From NCBI GenBank assembly GCA_023515745.1, contig JALECJ010000258.1, forward strand, positions 438,501 through 502,500: 64,000 bases of DNA, given 5' to 3'. The stretch is from Amoeboaphelidium protococcarum. Lineage: Eukaryota; Aphelidiomycota; Aphelidea. This document shows, piece after piece, positions 11,812-22,371 of this stretch. Made by a program: the position numbers and the translations under genes. How positions within the stretch are numbered: position 1 is the stretch's first letter; every line of letters starts with the position of its first letter. Below the pieces are notes generated by a model, which worked only from the letters and a program-made list of their open reading frames with translations, was not told the DNA's origin and ran no database searches.

Positions 11812-13567
11812 GTAATAGAAAAAGTATTATACGACATTGACGCCTTTCTACTATTTGATCTGGTTTCTGGATTATCTATTGTCGCGAATACGACAATTAC
11901 TTTTCTCCTCGTTAGCAATAGGAAGCAATGCCATCGATGTTTACAGTCGGAATAGATAACGTGCAGTGTTTAGCGATCAAGAGTTCTAAGCCCTGGTAAC
12001 TGGAATGATTCTTAATGGCACCTCCTTGTCTAGGATAAGAGCATATTTCAGAGAGTATTTCCATCCCTGTCGGACAGATCTAGACCTAAAAGATAAGGCT
12101 AGGACAGAGGCACGCAGGAGAATTCACCTTTTTGGCAGCAACGATTTAAATCGCATTGGAATCTTCTGTCTCTTGGATGATCCTTCTAAATCAACAATGG
12201 CATAAATCATTGGCACTCCACTGCAGCATTTTAGCAGAAGTGAAGTCGCCTCTATCCAATAGCGCGCTGGTGCCTGGGTGGATAGTGTATGGAATATCTA
12301 CCCATAGTTTAATGGTAGACCATTAGATCCTCCCACTGCAGCTGATCATACTCGTCTGTACAACACTAGCTTGCTCGCTTAAAGACTGGGAATAGACGTG
12401 GCATGGTAGCAGGAAAGACCGTCTGGTGGTTAGGCAAGAGATCCAATCGATGATGCCCTCCCAGATCCAGACGATGATGAGGGCCAGACTCACAGGCGGA
12501 ACTGGGGAAGGGCAAGGAAGCCTTCCGATTTTGGTGTTGCGGATACTACTGCTGCACATTAAACTAGTTCGCAAGGCCTTGAGGGCGGTGAATAAACTCA
12601 ACAGCAGCAGTAAGCGTAGCTACAGGACCAGGTGGAAGATTCTCACAGCCTTATGGAGGTGGATTAGTCCTCTTCTGATGAAGATACCTTCTAAAGTAGT
12701 GATGATTCCAGCGACCAGTCAGGATTTGAGTAGCTGCTATAAGAATAACGGCAGATGGAGTAAGTCGAATCAATGGCAGATGAGTAACATCAGCCATCCG
12801 CAAGCTCACTGCTGGTTGTACAGACTCCTTTGCGTCCACAAAATCAACCATCTACAGCTGGGCATGCTTCTCCTGTACAGTAGACATTACAATCTCTGGC
12901 CGTCGACTCTGACGAAGAGAGCGAGAGAGAAAGCGTGAAACTCCGAAGGGAGGAGTAACGCGTCCTACGGCTGGCGCAAAGGCGAGTGGACGATTAGATT
13001 ATATTTATCAGGCATACCAATTCTGAATCTGAGATGGCCTGGGGTTTTGGTAGTCTATGCCGAGTCGATGTTGGCAAGTTTGAGTACGCTCCGTTTTTCG
13101 TGCTAGCGACTGCTATTTAACACGACGTGGTGGACGTGATGGATTGCTGCAAAAATCTGGGATTCACTTCCTCATCGGTGGCTACCGCCAAATCTCATGT
13201 CCTGGGTGAATTTGCAAAATACCTAGCTCCTCTCATGTTCCGAGTCTAGGCCTAAGGGCAGTCAATGGTGGCTGCTGACAGGACTGATGCCGTCACCAAT
13301 CTTTACAGTGCTGGCTCCAGTTATAAGAGTATGATAAAAGGAAAGTAACGAATGGAGACTGGACAAGGCACTGCCGAGAAACTGTATGAGCTGATCACCA
13401 ACTAGAACGAGTAATTTGCTGGATAAGCGCAGGCGTTGCTCGCTCAGCCTGGTGTGATTCTCAACAGAGCAATCTTGGAGCAGGTGCTGGAATATAGTAG
13501 TTTGATGCCAATCCGCGATCACATTGGCAATCTGATTTTCGAAAGTGACGATGATGATGATGAATGA
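11805..13567 (+). CDS. Myb/SANT-type DNA-binding protein
   Basis: Proposed exons 11805-11811 and 11916-13567, joined across a 104-nt GT-AG intron, give 552 codons ending in an Asp run and TGA. Near the N-terminus, VFSDQEFQALVTG...LSRIRAYF and RTDLDLKDKARTEARRR form a Myb-like helix set ending in D-L-K-D-K, the signature seen in telomere-repeat-binding (TRF/TBF-like) Myb domains. The middle is low-complexity and Gln/Ser/Asp-rich with many TAA/TAG codons; a second ordered region (about 190 residues from AWGFGSLCRVDVGKFEYAPF) closes the protein. Nuclear DNA binding, possibly at telomeric or regulatory repeats, is inferred from the motif only. The protein may be longer at its 5' end (see the exon at 11007-11811). 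Confidence 0.6.
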
Positions 13568-13589
13568 ATGAAAATTGAATAGAAATTTA

Positions 13590-15493
13590 AATTTTATATG
13601 TATATATGTTTACCACTTTATTAAGTTTACCCATCATTCTCAAGTATTCTCTCTAAGTATCGAGTCAACAGCTTATGCAAGAATTCATCGACATTAAATA
13701 AGCCCCCAGATTCCAAGGCCATCGACACGGAGTTTAGTCTAAATGTCATAAAGATCATCTGCAAACGAGTAGGATTCTTGCCACGTCTCCAGACTTCTAC
13801 CACAGATGCGACACAGTAGCTGCATCTCATCTCTCATCATTAGAAATCTTACTAAATTTGTACTTGTTCCATATAAACACGCTCTGGAGGAATCTCAACA
13901 GCATTGGAGTAGCAGCGGTGAATCTGGGATGACGAGCAATACAAATCTTCCTGGTGGTGCGTGTTAACCAAGTATCTGTAGCAGGAAGCACAGGCAACTA
14001 AGAATTTAATATCAGGAGAGGACCGTTAGGCGACACGCCACGACGCCAGTCGACATATCTCTGAATTACAACCCGCAGCAAATTTGGAAACACTAGCACT
14101 CTAACACGACCTTACCTAGACGAGTTTTTATTGTATGGTATTAGAGCCTTCCAGGTGTCTCCATCAAGCACAATATTGTCAACAGTCATTGATAGGTATT
14201 CATGAGAGCGGTAACAGTACCCTTTAGTCACCATGAAGCAAATGAGGATTCCGATATATACTGATGCTGGGTTGTCGTCATTACCGAAAGGACGCAGACG
14301 CTAATAAGCAAGCCATTCATCAAGCCGTGTAAATTACAGACAGTCTATATATTGGCAATTCTACTGCAATGCTCGTCGAGTCTTGTTATTCGTGGCCTCT
14401 ACTCTTGCCAGGCGACCAGATCGCTAGTGAGATCAATCGCACGCAGGCGTTGTAGGCATCGTCTCAAAATACGTTCAAAGAGCGGAGGTATAGGAACTGT
14501 CTCAAAGTACTGGTATATAGCGCGCAAATCAGAAGCCTTGGTGGAACAGGTAGAATTAAGCAAGCTCAGGAGATGATTTGTCATCGGATGGAAGTTGTCA
14601 TCGTTACAAAAGAAGGCAGCAACAGATCTGACATTACTCACAGCAGATACGCGAGGATTATGGCCAAGTTGGAAACGCAGCATCTAGAAGAAGGTTGTAA
14701 CCTTTCGATTTGTGTAGTTGTCACCAACACGCGCACTCAGACCCTAAAGCCTTAAATAGGATTCCAATGCTGATACTCCTGGTATATGTCGACGGCATAA
14801 TCGTCTGAAATACGCTGTTACTTGAAGTATTGGAGTGCTGTTCTAGCCATATGCACTACGTCCACGAGATGAGGAATTACTATTAGGACGATTCTAATTG
14901 TCATCAGCAGAGGACACGCCGGCGTTATTCTCAGCAGCATCAGAGACGCGTCTACCAGTATGAACCTGCGCATTAGCAAACAATTAATAGCGCTCATTCT
15001 ACGGCTAGGACTGAGGCATATCTGCCGGAGCAATTTCCTAATCACAAATGAAGCAAGCGTCACTCTGTGTACCAAACAGATTCTAATGGAGACGATGGGA
15101 CGCAGCAAATTAAGCACGTAGATGGTCCGCTAGTGGATATTAAACAGGGAAAGGACGTAAAAGACGCGTGGACACTCTCCCAGGTACACTATCAACCAGA
15201 GCTTCACGTGTCATTATCACAAATGGCGCTTCTAGATCATTAGATTGATAGACCAATGTCTGTCTAGCATTGCAGCGGGCAAGCAAAACGAGGAGGTGAT
15301 TACCAGGACCACTCTGGCGCTTAAACAGATAGTTAACATACATCCTTATCAATCGATTCGGATAATGGCAGTGGGTCAGCAGGCATGTTTGAAAATGGTT
15401 ACGTACATAACGCGATTTTTCATGTTATTAGGCACTACCGCAGAGCGGACACGTAAATACGCTTTTATGTACCAAGAGTTCGCGCCTCCCAAA
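13590..15493 (-). mobile_element. Zinc-finger plus tyrosine-recombinase copy B (possibly degenerate)
   Basis: A minus-strand frame is open from about 15493 to 14228 (421 codons). It starts with a zinc-finger-like FTCPLCGSAQQHEKSR..RNHFQTC and a second CFICD pair, followed by a Ser/Asn-rich linker and helices. About 14430-13827, in another frame, encodes a tyrosine-recombinase-like catalytic region: VTKGYCYRSHEYLSM (the Arg-I box, with R and E), DNIVLDGDTW, a conserved K-rich turn and later RHPRFTAATP resembling the H-x-x-R box. Further coding-like sequence with a CRIC pair lies at 13830-13630. The frame changes need introns or are disabling frameshifts; no catalytic Tyr could be assigned. A Crypton-like transposon or a domesticated descendant fits. 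Same strand and layout as copy A just upstream. Confidence 0.5.
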
Positions 15494-15558
15494 TCAGTTG
15501 GCTGCACGATCACACAATATCAGATTATGATTGGTAGCACGTCGGAAAGGTACCAGCT

Positions 15559-16613
15559 TCATGAATTGAGGTACACAAGCAGGGGTATCTTGAGCATGGC
15601 AGACTATCCTTACCTGAGTGTGTTCTTGGTGGTGGGAACCACAATGTTTATAGTGTTACCATTAACCTCTGTCCTACCAAGGATCATCTGCATCCACTCA
15701 CCAAAGCGATAGCATGGGCCATTCAGCATCATTGCAAGGAGCAGACGCGTCTAACACTCTTCTATGTTGAAGACTGTCAGTGCTTGATAGTGACTTGTCT
15801 GATCCAATGCAATAACACCAAGATGTTCATAATCTGTAATAGGAATTTACTTGCCATATGATGCCAAGTGTTGTCGAGACTTGGAATCGTTCTTATCCTT
15901 TCGTGCAGCCTAAGACAATTTACTAGTACAAGATACCGACTCTAAGCCTTGCCTTGCCTTGCATTACAGAAAAGTGCCAGTCTGTGGATTGGAACATTGA
16001 CGGAATTTCTAACTAGAGGTGTTACTACGTGTCATTGCATTTAACACAGTATCAAATTATATATATCTAAATATCAATATCTGACCTTCACTATTTTGTC
16101 CTAAGATAAGGCCTTCTTCAATGATCCAATCTACTGTATTAATAACACCAGTTCACTTAAACTTGGTTGCCAAGTGACAGATTTGATCTATTATCTTCAA
16201 CAATTGACAACTGACAAATCACGGCATAGATGGCTGAAAATCTTGTAGTTTAGTCTCACCAGCCTTCATACCTAAACGCGGAAAGTACATAACTAGCTTC
16301 TCTGGATTATCCGCATTGACAAACAGCCATATAACAGAAGACTCTTTAAGCTTTGCAGGCAGTGCTCGCGGAATCAAATGTGCCTGTCAGTTCGGATACC
16401 ATATATTTCGCGTCACGGAGACTTTTAGAAGTCTCGTTCGTACATGAGCTAACTTGACCATCTCACCAACCATCGAAGCCACTTCTCGATCTTTTATTAT
16501 AAACAAGCATAGAACTGATATTAACCGCGTACCTACTAGTAAGATGATGGACAAACTTGTACTTTATAATCTTGGTGGACTTTGTTGCAGAAGGGGCAAA
16601 AGAATTCGGTCAT
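15559..16613 (-). mobile_element. Zinc-finger plus tyrosine-recombinase copy A (possibly degenerate)
   Basis: An ATG complementary to 16611-16613 starts MTEFFCPFCNKVHQDYK, a zinc-finger-like start resembling that of copy B, followed by short coding-like segments in shifting frames (one reads SSVIWLFVNADNPEKLVMYF). A frame open from 16152 to a TGA at 15559 encodes the recombinase core: LNGPCYRFGEWMQM is the Arg-I box of tyrosine recombinases (R and E present), followed by NGNTINIVVPTTKN, the usual strand pair ending in the conserved Lys. The frame ends soon after, so the HxxR and Tyr region is missing, in another frame, or behind an intron. Weakly similar to copy B along the same order, so the pair looks like a tandem duplication or two insertions. 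Confidence 0.5.
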
Positions 16614-16898
16614 TGTGGTGGCTTTCATAGACTGACAAAGTCAAACAATGGATTAGAACGCCTTTTAACTATCTGACTAGCAATACCAAGGATATCTTAC
16701 AGACATTAGTATTACTTGGTATATATTTATTTAGTAAGAAAAGAAAGATAAATACATATTTCATAGTTTTATAGAGACATTAACGGTAGTAGGAGAAGCT
16801 AATATAACTGCCAGACAGTAGTATACTTGGTCTGATTGGCGTTATCAAAATCAAAGAGCTATAAAAATGGCAAAATTTTGTTTTCTACATGATAGACA

Positions 16899-17895
16899 AT
16901 GAATGTCCAAGAGCAAATCGATGAATCTAAGGCAGCAATTGCAGCTATTCAACAAGAAATTAATATAGCATAACAGAAGGTGGAGGAAGCAAGTCTGCAA
17001 CTATAATAGGCTATTGAGGAAGGACAACCCGCAGATATCAGAGCCGCCCCCAGGTGCATTTTGGAATCGGCCACTGCTTAGCTCACCAGCCTGTACAAAA
17101 AGTAGGACAGATTGATGGAAAAGAAGATTATTCTTTTAATCAAACTGGCGTCTATATCAAACGGTACGTATTCTATTGATTTTGGGTATTCTAATTATTC
17201 ATCTGTCACCTATTTTTGTAGAAGCTTTGGACTTTTCAATAGCATCGTACGATTCGTGTCGCTCACGGGCGAAAAGTAGTGGGATTTGCGCATCTGGCAG
17301 GCATGTCAAGCGGCTTTAAAATCCAATGAAGAAGATGAGGTAAGCACTTTTACGACGAGACAAATGTTGTGTTGCTACTGGAGAGCAATATCATATAAAT
17401 TTAACGGCTGCACTCATCGTCCCTCTGAACTAATCATAGAGGATACCACTTGAACAGCTTTATTCACCTCAGAATGGTATTCTGCTGAGGAAAGATTTGG
17501 GGGAAAGTTATGATTCGTTTCAGTGGATGTTTGAGGCTGACGGGCGCGTGATTGTTTTGAATGAGCATTGGATTTATCGAAATACTATTAACCAGTTGAC
17601 TTTATCTTCCGACCCTGCGACGAGACCGTCAGCGGAACTTATCTAAATTCATAACGAGCTTGCCAGAAGTAGAAAGGCCGAGTGTTGCCCCGATTGTTGG
17701 AAGTTAGTGGGAAATAGCAATATTGAGTATCATTTGAAGGAAGCATGTGAATATCTAGCGTTTAAGGATGACGAGAGCATCGGCTCTTCAGATGATGATG
17801 ATGATGAATAATTAATGAAGTCATTAATTTACGTGTAACATAATTAACTTGCAGAAGAGTAGAAAGGCAGCGAAGATCAGAGTCAAAGAAATTGA
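16899..17895 (+). CDS. Unrecognised coiled-coil and zinc-binding protein
   Basis: The first exon (from ATG 16899 to about 17163) encodes a coiled coil rich in Gln, Glu and Ala. A second exon at 17222-17339 encodes SFGLFNSIVRFVSLTGEKQWDLRIW..., and after a 100-nt GT-AG intron (17340-17439) a third encodes RIPLEQLYSPQNG, EADGRVIVLNEHWIYR and a CCPDCWKLV...H..EAC segment (likely a C2HC zinc site), then an Asp run and TGA at 17893. The donor after exon one leaves a phase that does not fit exon two, so there is an extra intron or different boundary within 17040-17221. Not assigned to a family. It lies in tandem just upstream of the HDAC gene. Confidence 0.5.
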
Positions 17896-18113
17896 TGATG
17901 ATTAGATTAATGTTCAAGATGAGGTAGTCGACTTGAGTAAATACAGTATTTTTGAATGTGTTACATTGGATTGTTCGTTTGGCGTTTCCCGTTCGGCGTT
18001 TTCGTTTCGCTCGCTTTTCTCTCAGTCTTCATCTCTGCAGCTCTTTCATCAGCGAATCAGTTCAAGCAATATACTTCTAGGAAAAAACACAGTAGAAAAT
18101 CAACAGTAACAAA

Positions 18114-19538
18114 ATGACCAAGTCCAAAGTTTCATACTTTTATGATGTCGAGGTGGGAAATTATCATTATGGTCCGTGGCATCCAATGAAGCCGCACCGG
18201 ATTCGAATGACACACTCGCTCCTGCTCAACTACGGTCTCTATCAGAAGCTGGATATTATACGCCCGCGCAAGGCCACCGTGAAGGAGATGACTAGATTTC
18301 ATTCTGACGAGTACATTGATTTTCTGTATCGCGTGACTCCGGAGACTTAGAATCAGTTTGTCAAGGACTAGCACAAGTATAATGTGGGAGAAGATTGCCC
18401 GGTGTTTGATGGTATTTTTGAGTTTTCATCGATTAGTGCTGGAGGTTCTATCCAAGGTGCTCAGCGACTCAACAGGGGAGACTGTGATGTGGCTATCAAT
18501 TGGGCTGGTGGATTGCATCATGCCAAGCGAAATGAGGCCAGTGGCTTTTGTTATGTGAACGACATTGTGCTAGCTATTCTGGAGCTGTTAAAGTATCATT
18601 AGCGCGTCTTGTACATTGACATTGACATTCATCACGGAGATGGTGTGGAGGAGGCTTTCTACACCACGGACAGAGTTATGACGGCATCCTTTCACAAGTT
18701 TGGCGAGTACTTCCCTGGGACTGGTGACCTGCGCGACATTGGACATGGTCGCGGTAAGAATTACTCTGTCAATTTCCCACTCAGAGATGGTATTGATGAC
18801 CAGTCTTACAAGTCTATATTTGAGCCGGTCATTCAGGCAATCATGGACTGGTATAGACCGACGGCTATTGTGCTGCAGTGTGGTGCTGATTCCCTGGCTG
18901 GTGATAGACTCGGTTGCTTTAATCTGTCAATGAAGGGACATTCGCAGTGTGTAGAATTTGTGAAAAAGTTTGGAGTTCCCGTGATGTTATTAGGTGGTGG
19001 TGGATACACTATACGAAATGTGTCTAGAGTGTGGGCGTATGAGACTGGTCTGGCTATTGACACTAAATTGCCATAAGAGCTGCCGTATAATGATTACTTT
19101 GAGTACTTTGGTCCGGACTTTGTACTGGATGTGCCGTCGAACAATATGGACAATCTGAATACTCGAGAATATTTGGAAAAGACCAAGAACATTATACTGG
19201 AAAATTTGAGGCACATTCCACATGCTCCATCTGTGCAGTTGCAGCCACTAGTTGCCGACAGTTACAATGACGCGTTGGAGGAGATTGCAGAGGCTCGTGA
19301 ACGTAATGCTGATGAGAGGATTTCCATTTTGGATAGTGACAAACGGGTGGTGAGAGATGATGAGTTTTCCGACTCTGAGGATGAGGGGGATGACAGGCGA
19401 GATGTGTAGTCGTTTAAGAATGGTGATGGTGTCGATTCGTCTAGTGCCAAGTCTGTTAAAGAGGACAAGAAGGTTAAGGATGCGGCGCTGATGAATGAGT
19501 ATGGCGATTTGCTTGACGATACTATGGACATTGAATGA
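18114..19538 (+). CDS. RPD3: Class I histone deacetylase (RPD3/HDAC1 type)
   Basis: Single exon, 474 codons. The N-terminus [24 protein letters not shown] and the catalytic blocks [11 protein letters not shown] (paired His), [16 protein letters not shown] (zinc Asp and His), [11 protein letters not shown] (zinc Asp) and [12 protein letters not shown] (transition-state Tyr) are all intact. Residues after [14 protein letters not shown] match the HDAC1/2/Rpd3 branch. The tail is acidic, as in many HDAC1 proteins. The TAA at 19074-19076 in [12 protein letters not shown] and several TAGs are read as Gln. Expected role: removal of acetyl groups from histone tails in the nucleus as part of Sin3- or NuRD-type corepressors. 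Stop is TGA at 19536-19538. Confidence 0.97.
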
Positions 19539-20376
19539 CCCTTGTGGTGTGTTCCACTTATGTAAGTTGCTATTATAACGGTTCACTTTAATTTGGCGCC
19601 TTCCCTCTTTCTTATCTTTGTTGAGCCGATTTTATGACTTGTCTCTACTTAAGATATCACCTTATGTACAAGTTTGAGTTGCCTCACACTAATGAGAGAC
19701 TAATATGTGACGGAATTTTAATCTACAAGACAAAAATTGTGTGTTTATGACAGATGAGTTAGTATATGGAAGAAAGAGCATTTATTATTATTATTATTTT
19801 CCTCAGGTGGTCATCATCAACTAGGACTAAACGTTAATGAACATTTAGCTTTAAATATGTGCAGAGCATAGATAGTGTACTGTAAGCGCAGTTTTTAGAC
19901 TAACAGGCAGTGAAGTTCTTCTGGAAACAGTGGCCCGCGCTGCACATAGTCGATATCTGTCATGTCGGGGAGAGGATCACCGTTAGCAGTAGTGGAAGAA
20001 GAGTCAGTTGAAGCCAAGACAGATGGGGCAGATGAGATCCGGCAGATGAATACCACTTCTTAAATGACGACTACTCACACACATCCAACGTCTTTATCTC
20101 AGTGTAACGCGGTCGAGTCTGTAAAAAGCAACTTTACCATCTTATGAAGAGTATCAGGCTCATCAGCCGACAAGATCAGGATACGCACATCAGTTTTTAG
20201 ACTCTTAGACTTCAAAAGAAAGAAGGTCATTCCACCCATAGGCAGACGATAGATATCTAAACTCTGCCGTATAAGCGGAAGTCATCGAGCCTTACCTACA
20301 GTTTTCTCAACGCAGTCTCTTTAGCTAGCCGAACACAGTCACTCCTTGAAACAAGCATAAAAAATTTTGAAAGACT
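19539..20376. other. Spacer 3' of the HDAC gene
   Basis: Convergent spacer between the HDAC gene and a minus-strand gene. A short ATT-type repeat lies at about 19784-19800. Some coding-like minus-strand sequence occurs at about 19900-20300 and could be the 3' end of the next gene, but no exon could be fixed. Confidence 0.3.
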
Positions 20377-21746
20377 TCAGCACTTCTTAAGAGGAATTTC
20401 CAATTATAGAATCATACTACAGTACTTGCTAGCTTTCTAGGTGAGGAGTGATTCGATAGTGTTAATCTTGATATCGTCCGTGGCAAAGACGATTGAATGT
20501 ATATCAAACATCAGTTGACACTGATTTACAAAGGAACCGAGCACCGATACAGATCCATCGTGCTGGTCAAGATATATAATGAAACGCCAAACCAACACAG
20601 TAAGGCTGAAACTTAATGAATCTGACCATAAATTGGTCGCGTCTGATACCATTGGCGCTACATTTAGATTCTCAACTAGTTATTAATCAGCAGCAACTGA
20701 TAATATGTCAACGGAAGAATTAGTGAGATGGTAGACATCTTAATTGAAGGTGTTAAGTTTATTGACTTGAGGACAAGCCATATGCACAACAGACAGCATA
20801 GAAGAGAGGTAACATGCTATGAGGTTGACACTACATTAAGATCCGTAGATCTAGTCGATTCGACACGATTTTAAATATACTAAGGGACAGTCAAGATGTT
20901 GTGTAATCTTTCAACGCTTTCAGGTGCAGTAGGACCAAAAAGGCGGCTAGAGCGACTTAGATCCTTCGTCAACTTGATATGGAACGGCCTTAGTTTCACG
21001 TCGGGGACAACGTTAAAATGAACAAGGCCGTTCGCATAATTGTATTACTAAAGGAAATGCATCAGACGCAAGCACCTGTGCCAGTTAGGTTAAAAGTGAC
21101 CCTTTCTACCAGTCAGAATACGCGTCCCAGGTAGATTGGCCACTCTAGGATAAAACTCGGAGTAGATTCTGTTGACAGAGTCACAGAATCCCTGCGTGAT
21201 ACGATGCCTGTCGCCGATATTTGCCAGTTAAGCCATCTCATTCAAGTTGAAGACTCTGAGCACCTTATTATCGATCGCCTCAATCCAAATATTCACCACT
21301 CTAGCGCGTTTTCAGGATGCGAAAAGCCGGCACTTTCGGGAGTTCGTTGACCAGGTACTCCTTGATGCGACTCTAAACGTTCATCATTACTTGCACCCAA
21401 CAATGCCTTAGATAGGACTCAGCAATGTTATCAACATAGCCACCATAGTTGCCGCGCATCAACGCAAATGGAACATCAGGACGCGTTTGAAGCCATTCTG
21501 CGTGAGAAAATTCGAAGCACAGATCTTTTTAAGCTTGAGTGGATTGCCGTATGACAGAGTCACGCCACCTGGATGGAGGTGAATTTCTTTCCAGGAGTTA
21601 ATATAGCGACTGACCTGAATATGTGTTTTCATCTTCGGATAATCTAAATCGGGAGCTTCCATATGACTAGATAGCTCCCCCTCCAGGAACTTGTATATGT
21701 ACAGTATATACGAAACGAGAATACCGCAACAAGGATTTGTCTCCAT
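20377..21746 (-). CDS. Unrecognised multi-exon gene
   Basis: Coding-like minus-strand blocks: about 21620-21310 reads LERNSPPSRWRDSVIRQ, SHAEWLQTRPDVPFALMRG, NYGGYVDNIAESYLRHCW and NELPKVPAFRILKTR; about 21300-20920 reads EAIDNKVLRVFNLNEM, ANIGDRHRITQGFCDSVNR and VVPDVKLRPFHIKLTKDL; about 20870-20377 encodes a further 150 residues to a TGA. Frames change between blocks, so at least two introns or frameshifts are required; I could not fix their boundaries, and the given 5' end (Met at 21746) is tentative. I do not recognise the family. Its position beside other transposon-like genes and next to a tRNA gene makes a mobile-element origin possible but unproven. Confidence 0.4.
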
Positions 21747-22265
21747 ACTAAAGTTCAGTAAGATTGCTCATACCATCTTTTTTCTACGAGAATATAAATG
21801 CGTGTATGTAGGCTCAAACAATATTTAACAAGTTTATAGAAAGAAGTCTATAGATATAAGAGGCACACATCAATACTGCATGTACTTGCCTATTCGGAAT
21901 GAAATTAGCGAGAGAGGCGCGCTTTTTAAAGTCGTTAGTGTTGATCTTTTAAGCCTCTCAAAGGCCAACTGTTGACACTTAGTCTACGCGCAATATTCAA
22001 ATTGTGTTAGCACACGCGTCGATCAAGTATCAACAACTGACTCTGTGGGGCCTAGATGATCGACATTGTTTCAAGTGCGCGCCTCTCATAAACATTGAAT
22101 TCTTCCACTTAACGTATTAGTAGAATGTCCATCTTATTAACATATCTATATCTTACTGTACTTCTGTTGGTGTCTCTGCTCGACTCTCAGTCTTTGTACA
22201 TAGCTTCCCCTCCATTTCTATAGTATATATAGCCTGTCCTCCTTGATCAAGTATTAATAACGCGG
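21747..22265. other. Spacer before tRNA-Arg(CCT)
   Basis: AT-rich sequence between a minus-strand gene and the tRNA gene. Nothing identifiable. Confidence 0.3.
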
Positions 22266-22337
22266 GCGCATGTGTCGCAATGGTAGCGTGTCCCTCTCCT
22301 AAAGGGAAGGTTCACAGTTCGAGTCTGTGCATGCGCG
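22266..22337 (+). tRNA. tRNA-Arg (anticodon CCT)
   Basis: A 72-nt cloverleaf with a perfect seven-pair acceptor stem (GCGCATG/CATGCGC), D-arm around GCAATGGTAGC, anticodon stem TCCCT/AGGGA with loop CTCCTAA giving anticodon CCT, and T-arm CACAG-TTCGAGT-CTGTG. It reads AGG arginine codons. No intron. Confidence 0.92.
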
Positions 22338-22371
22338 TATTCTATATTTTTGGTCCACTTTATAAGTGCTT

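Noticed and set aside
12300-12345. tRNA-like string (AGTTTAATGGTAGACC)
   Set aside because: No acceptor or anticodon stem can be formed, and it lies within the Myb gene reading frame.
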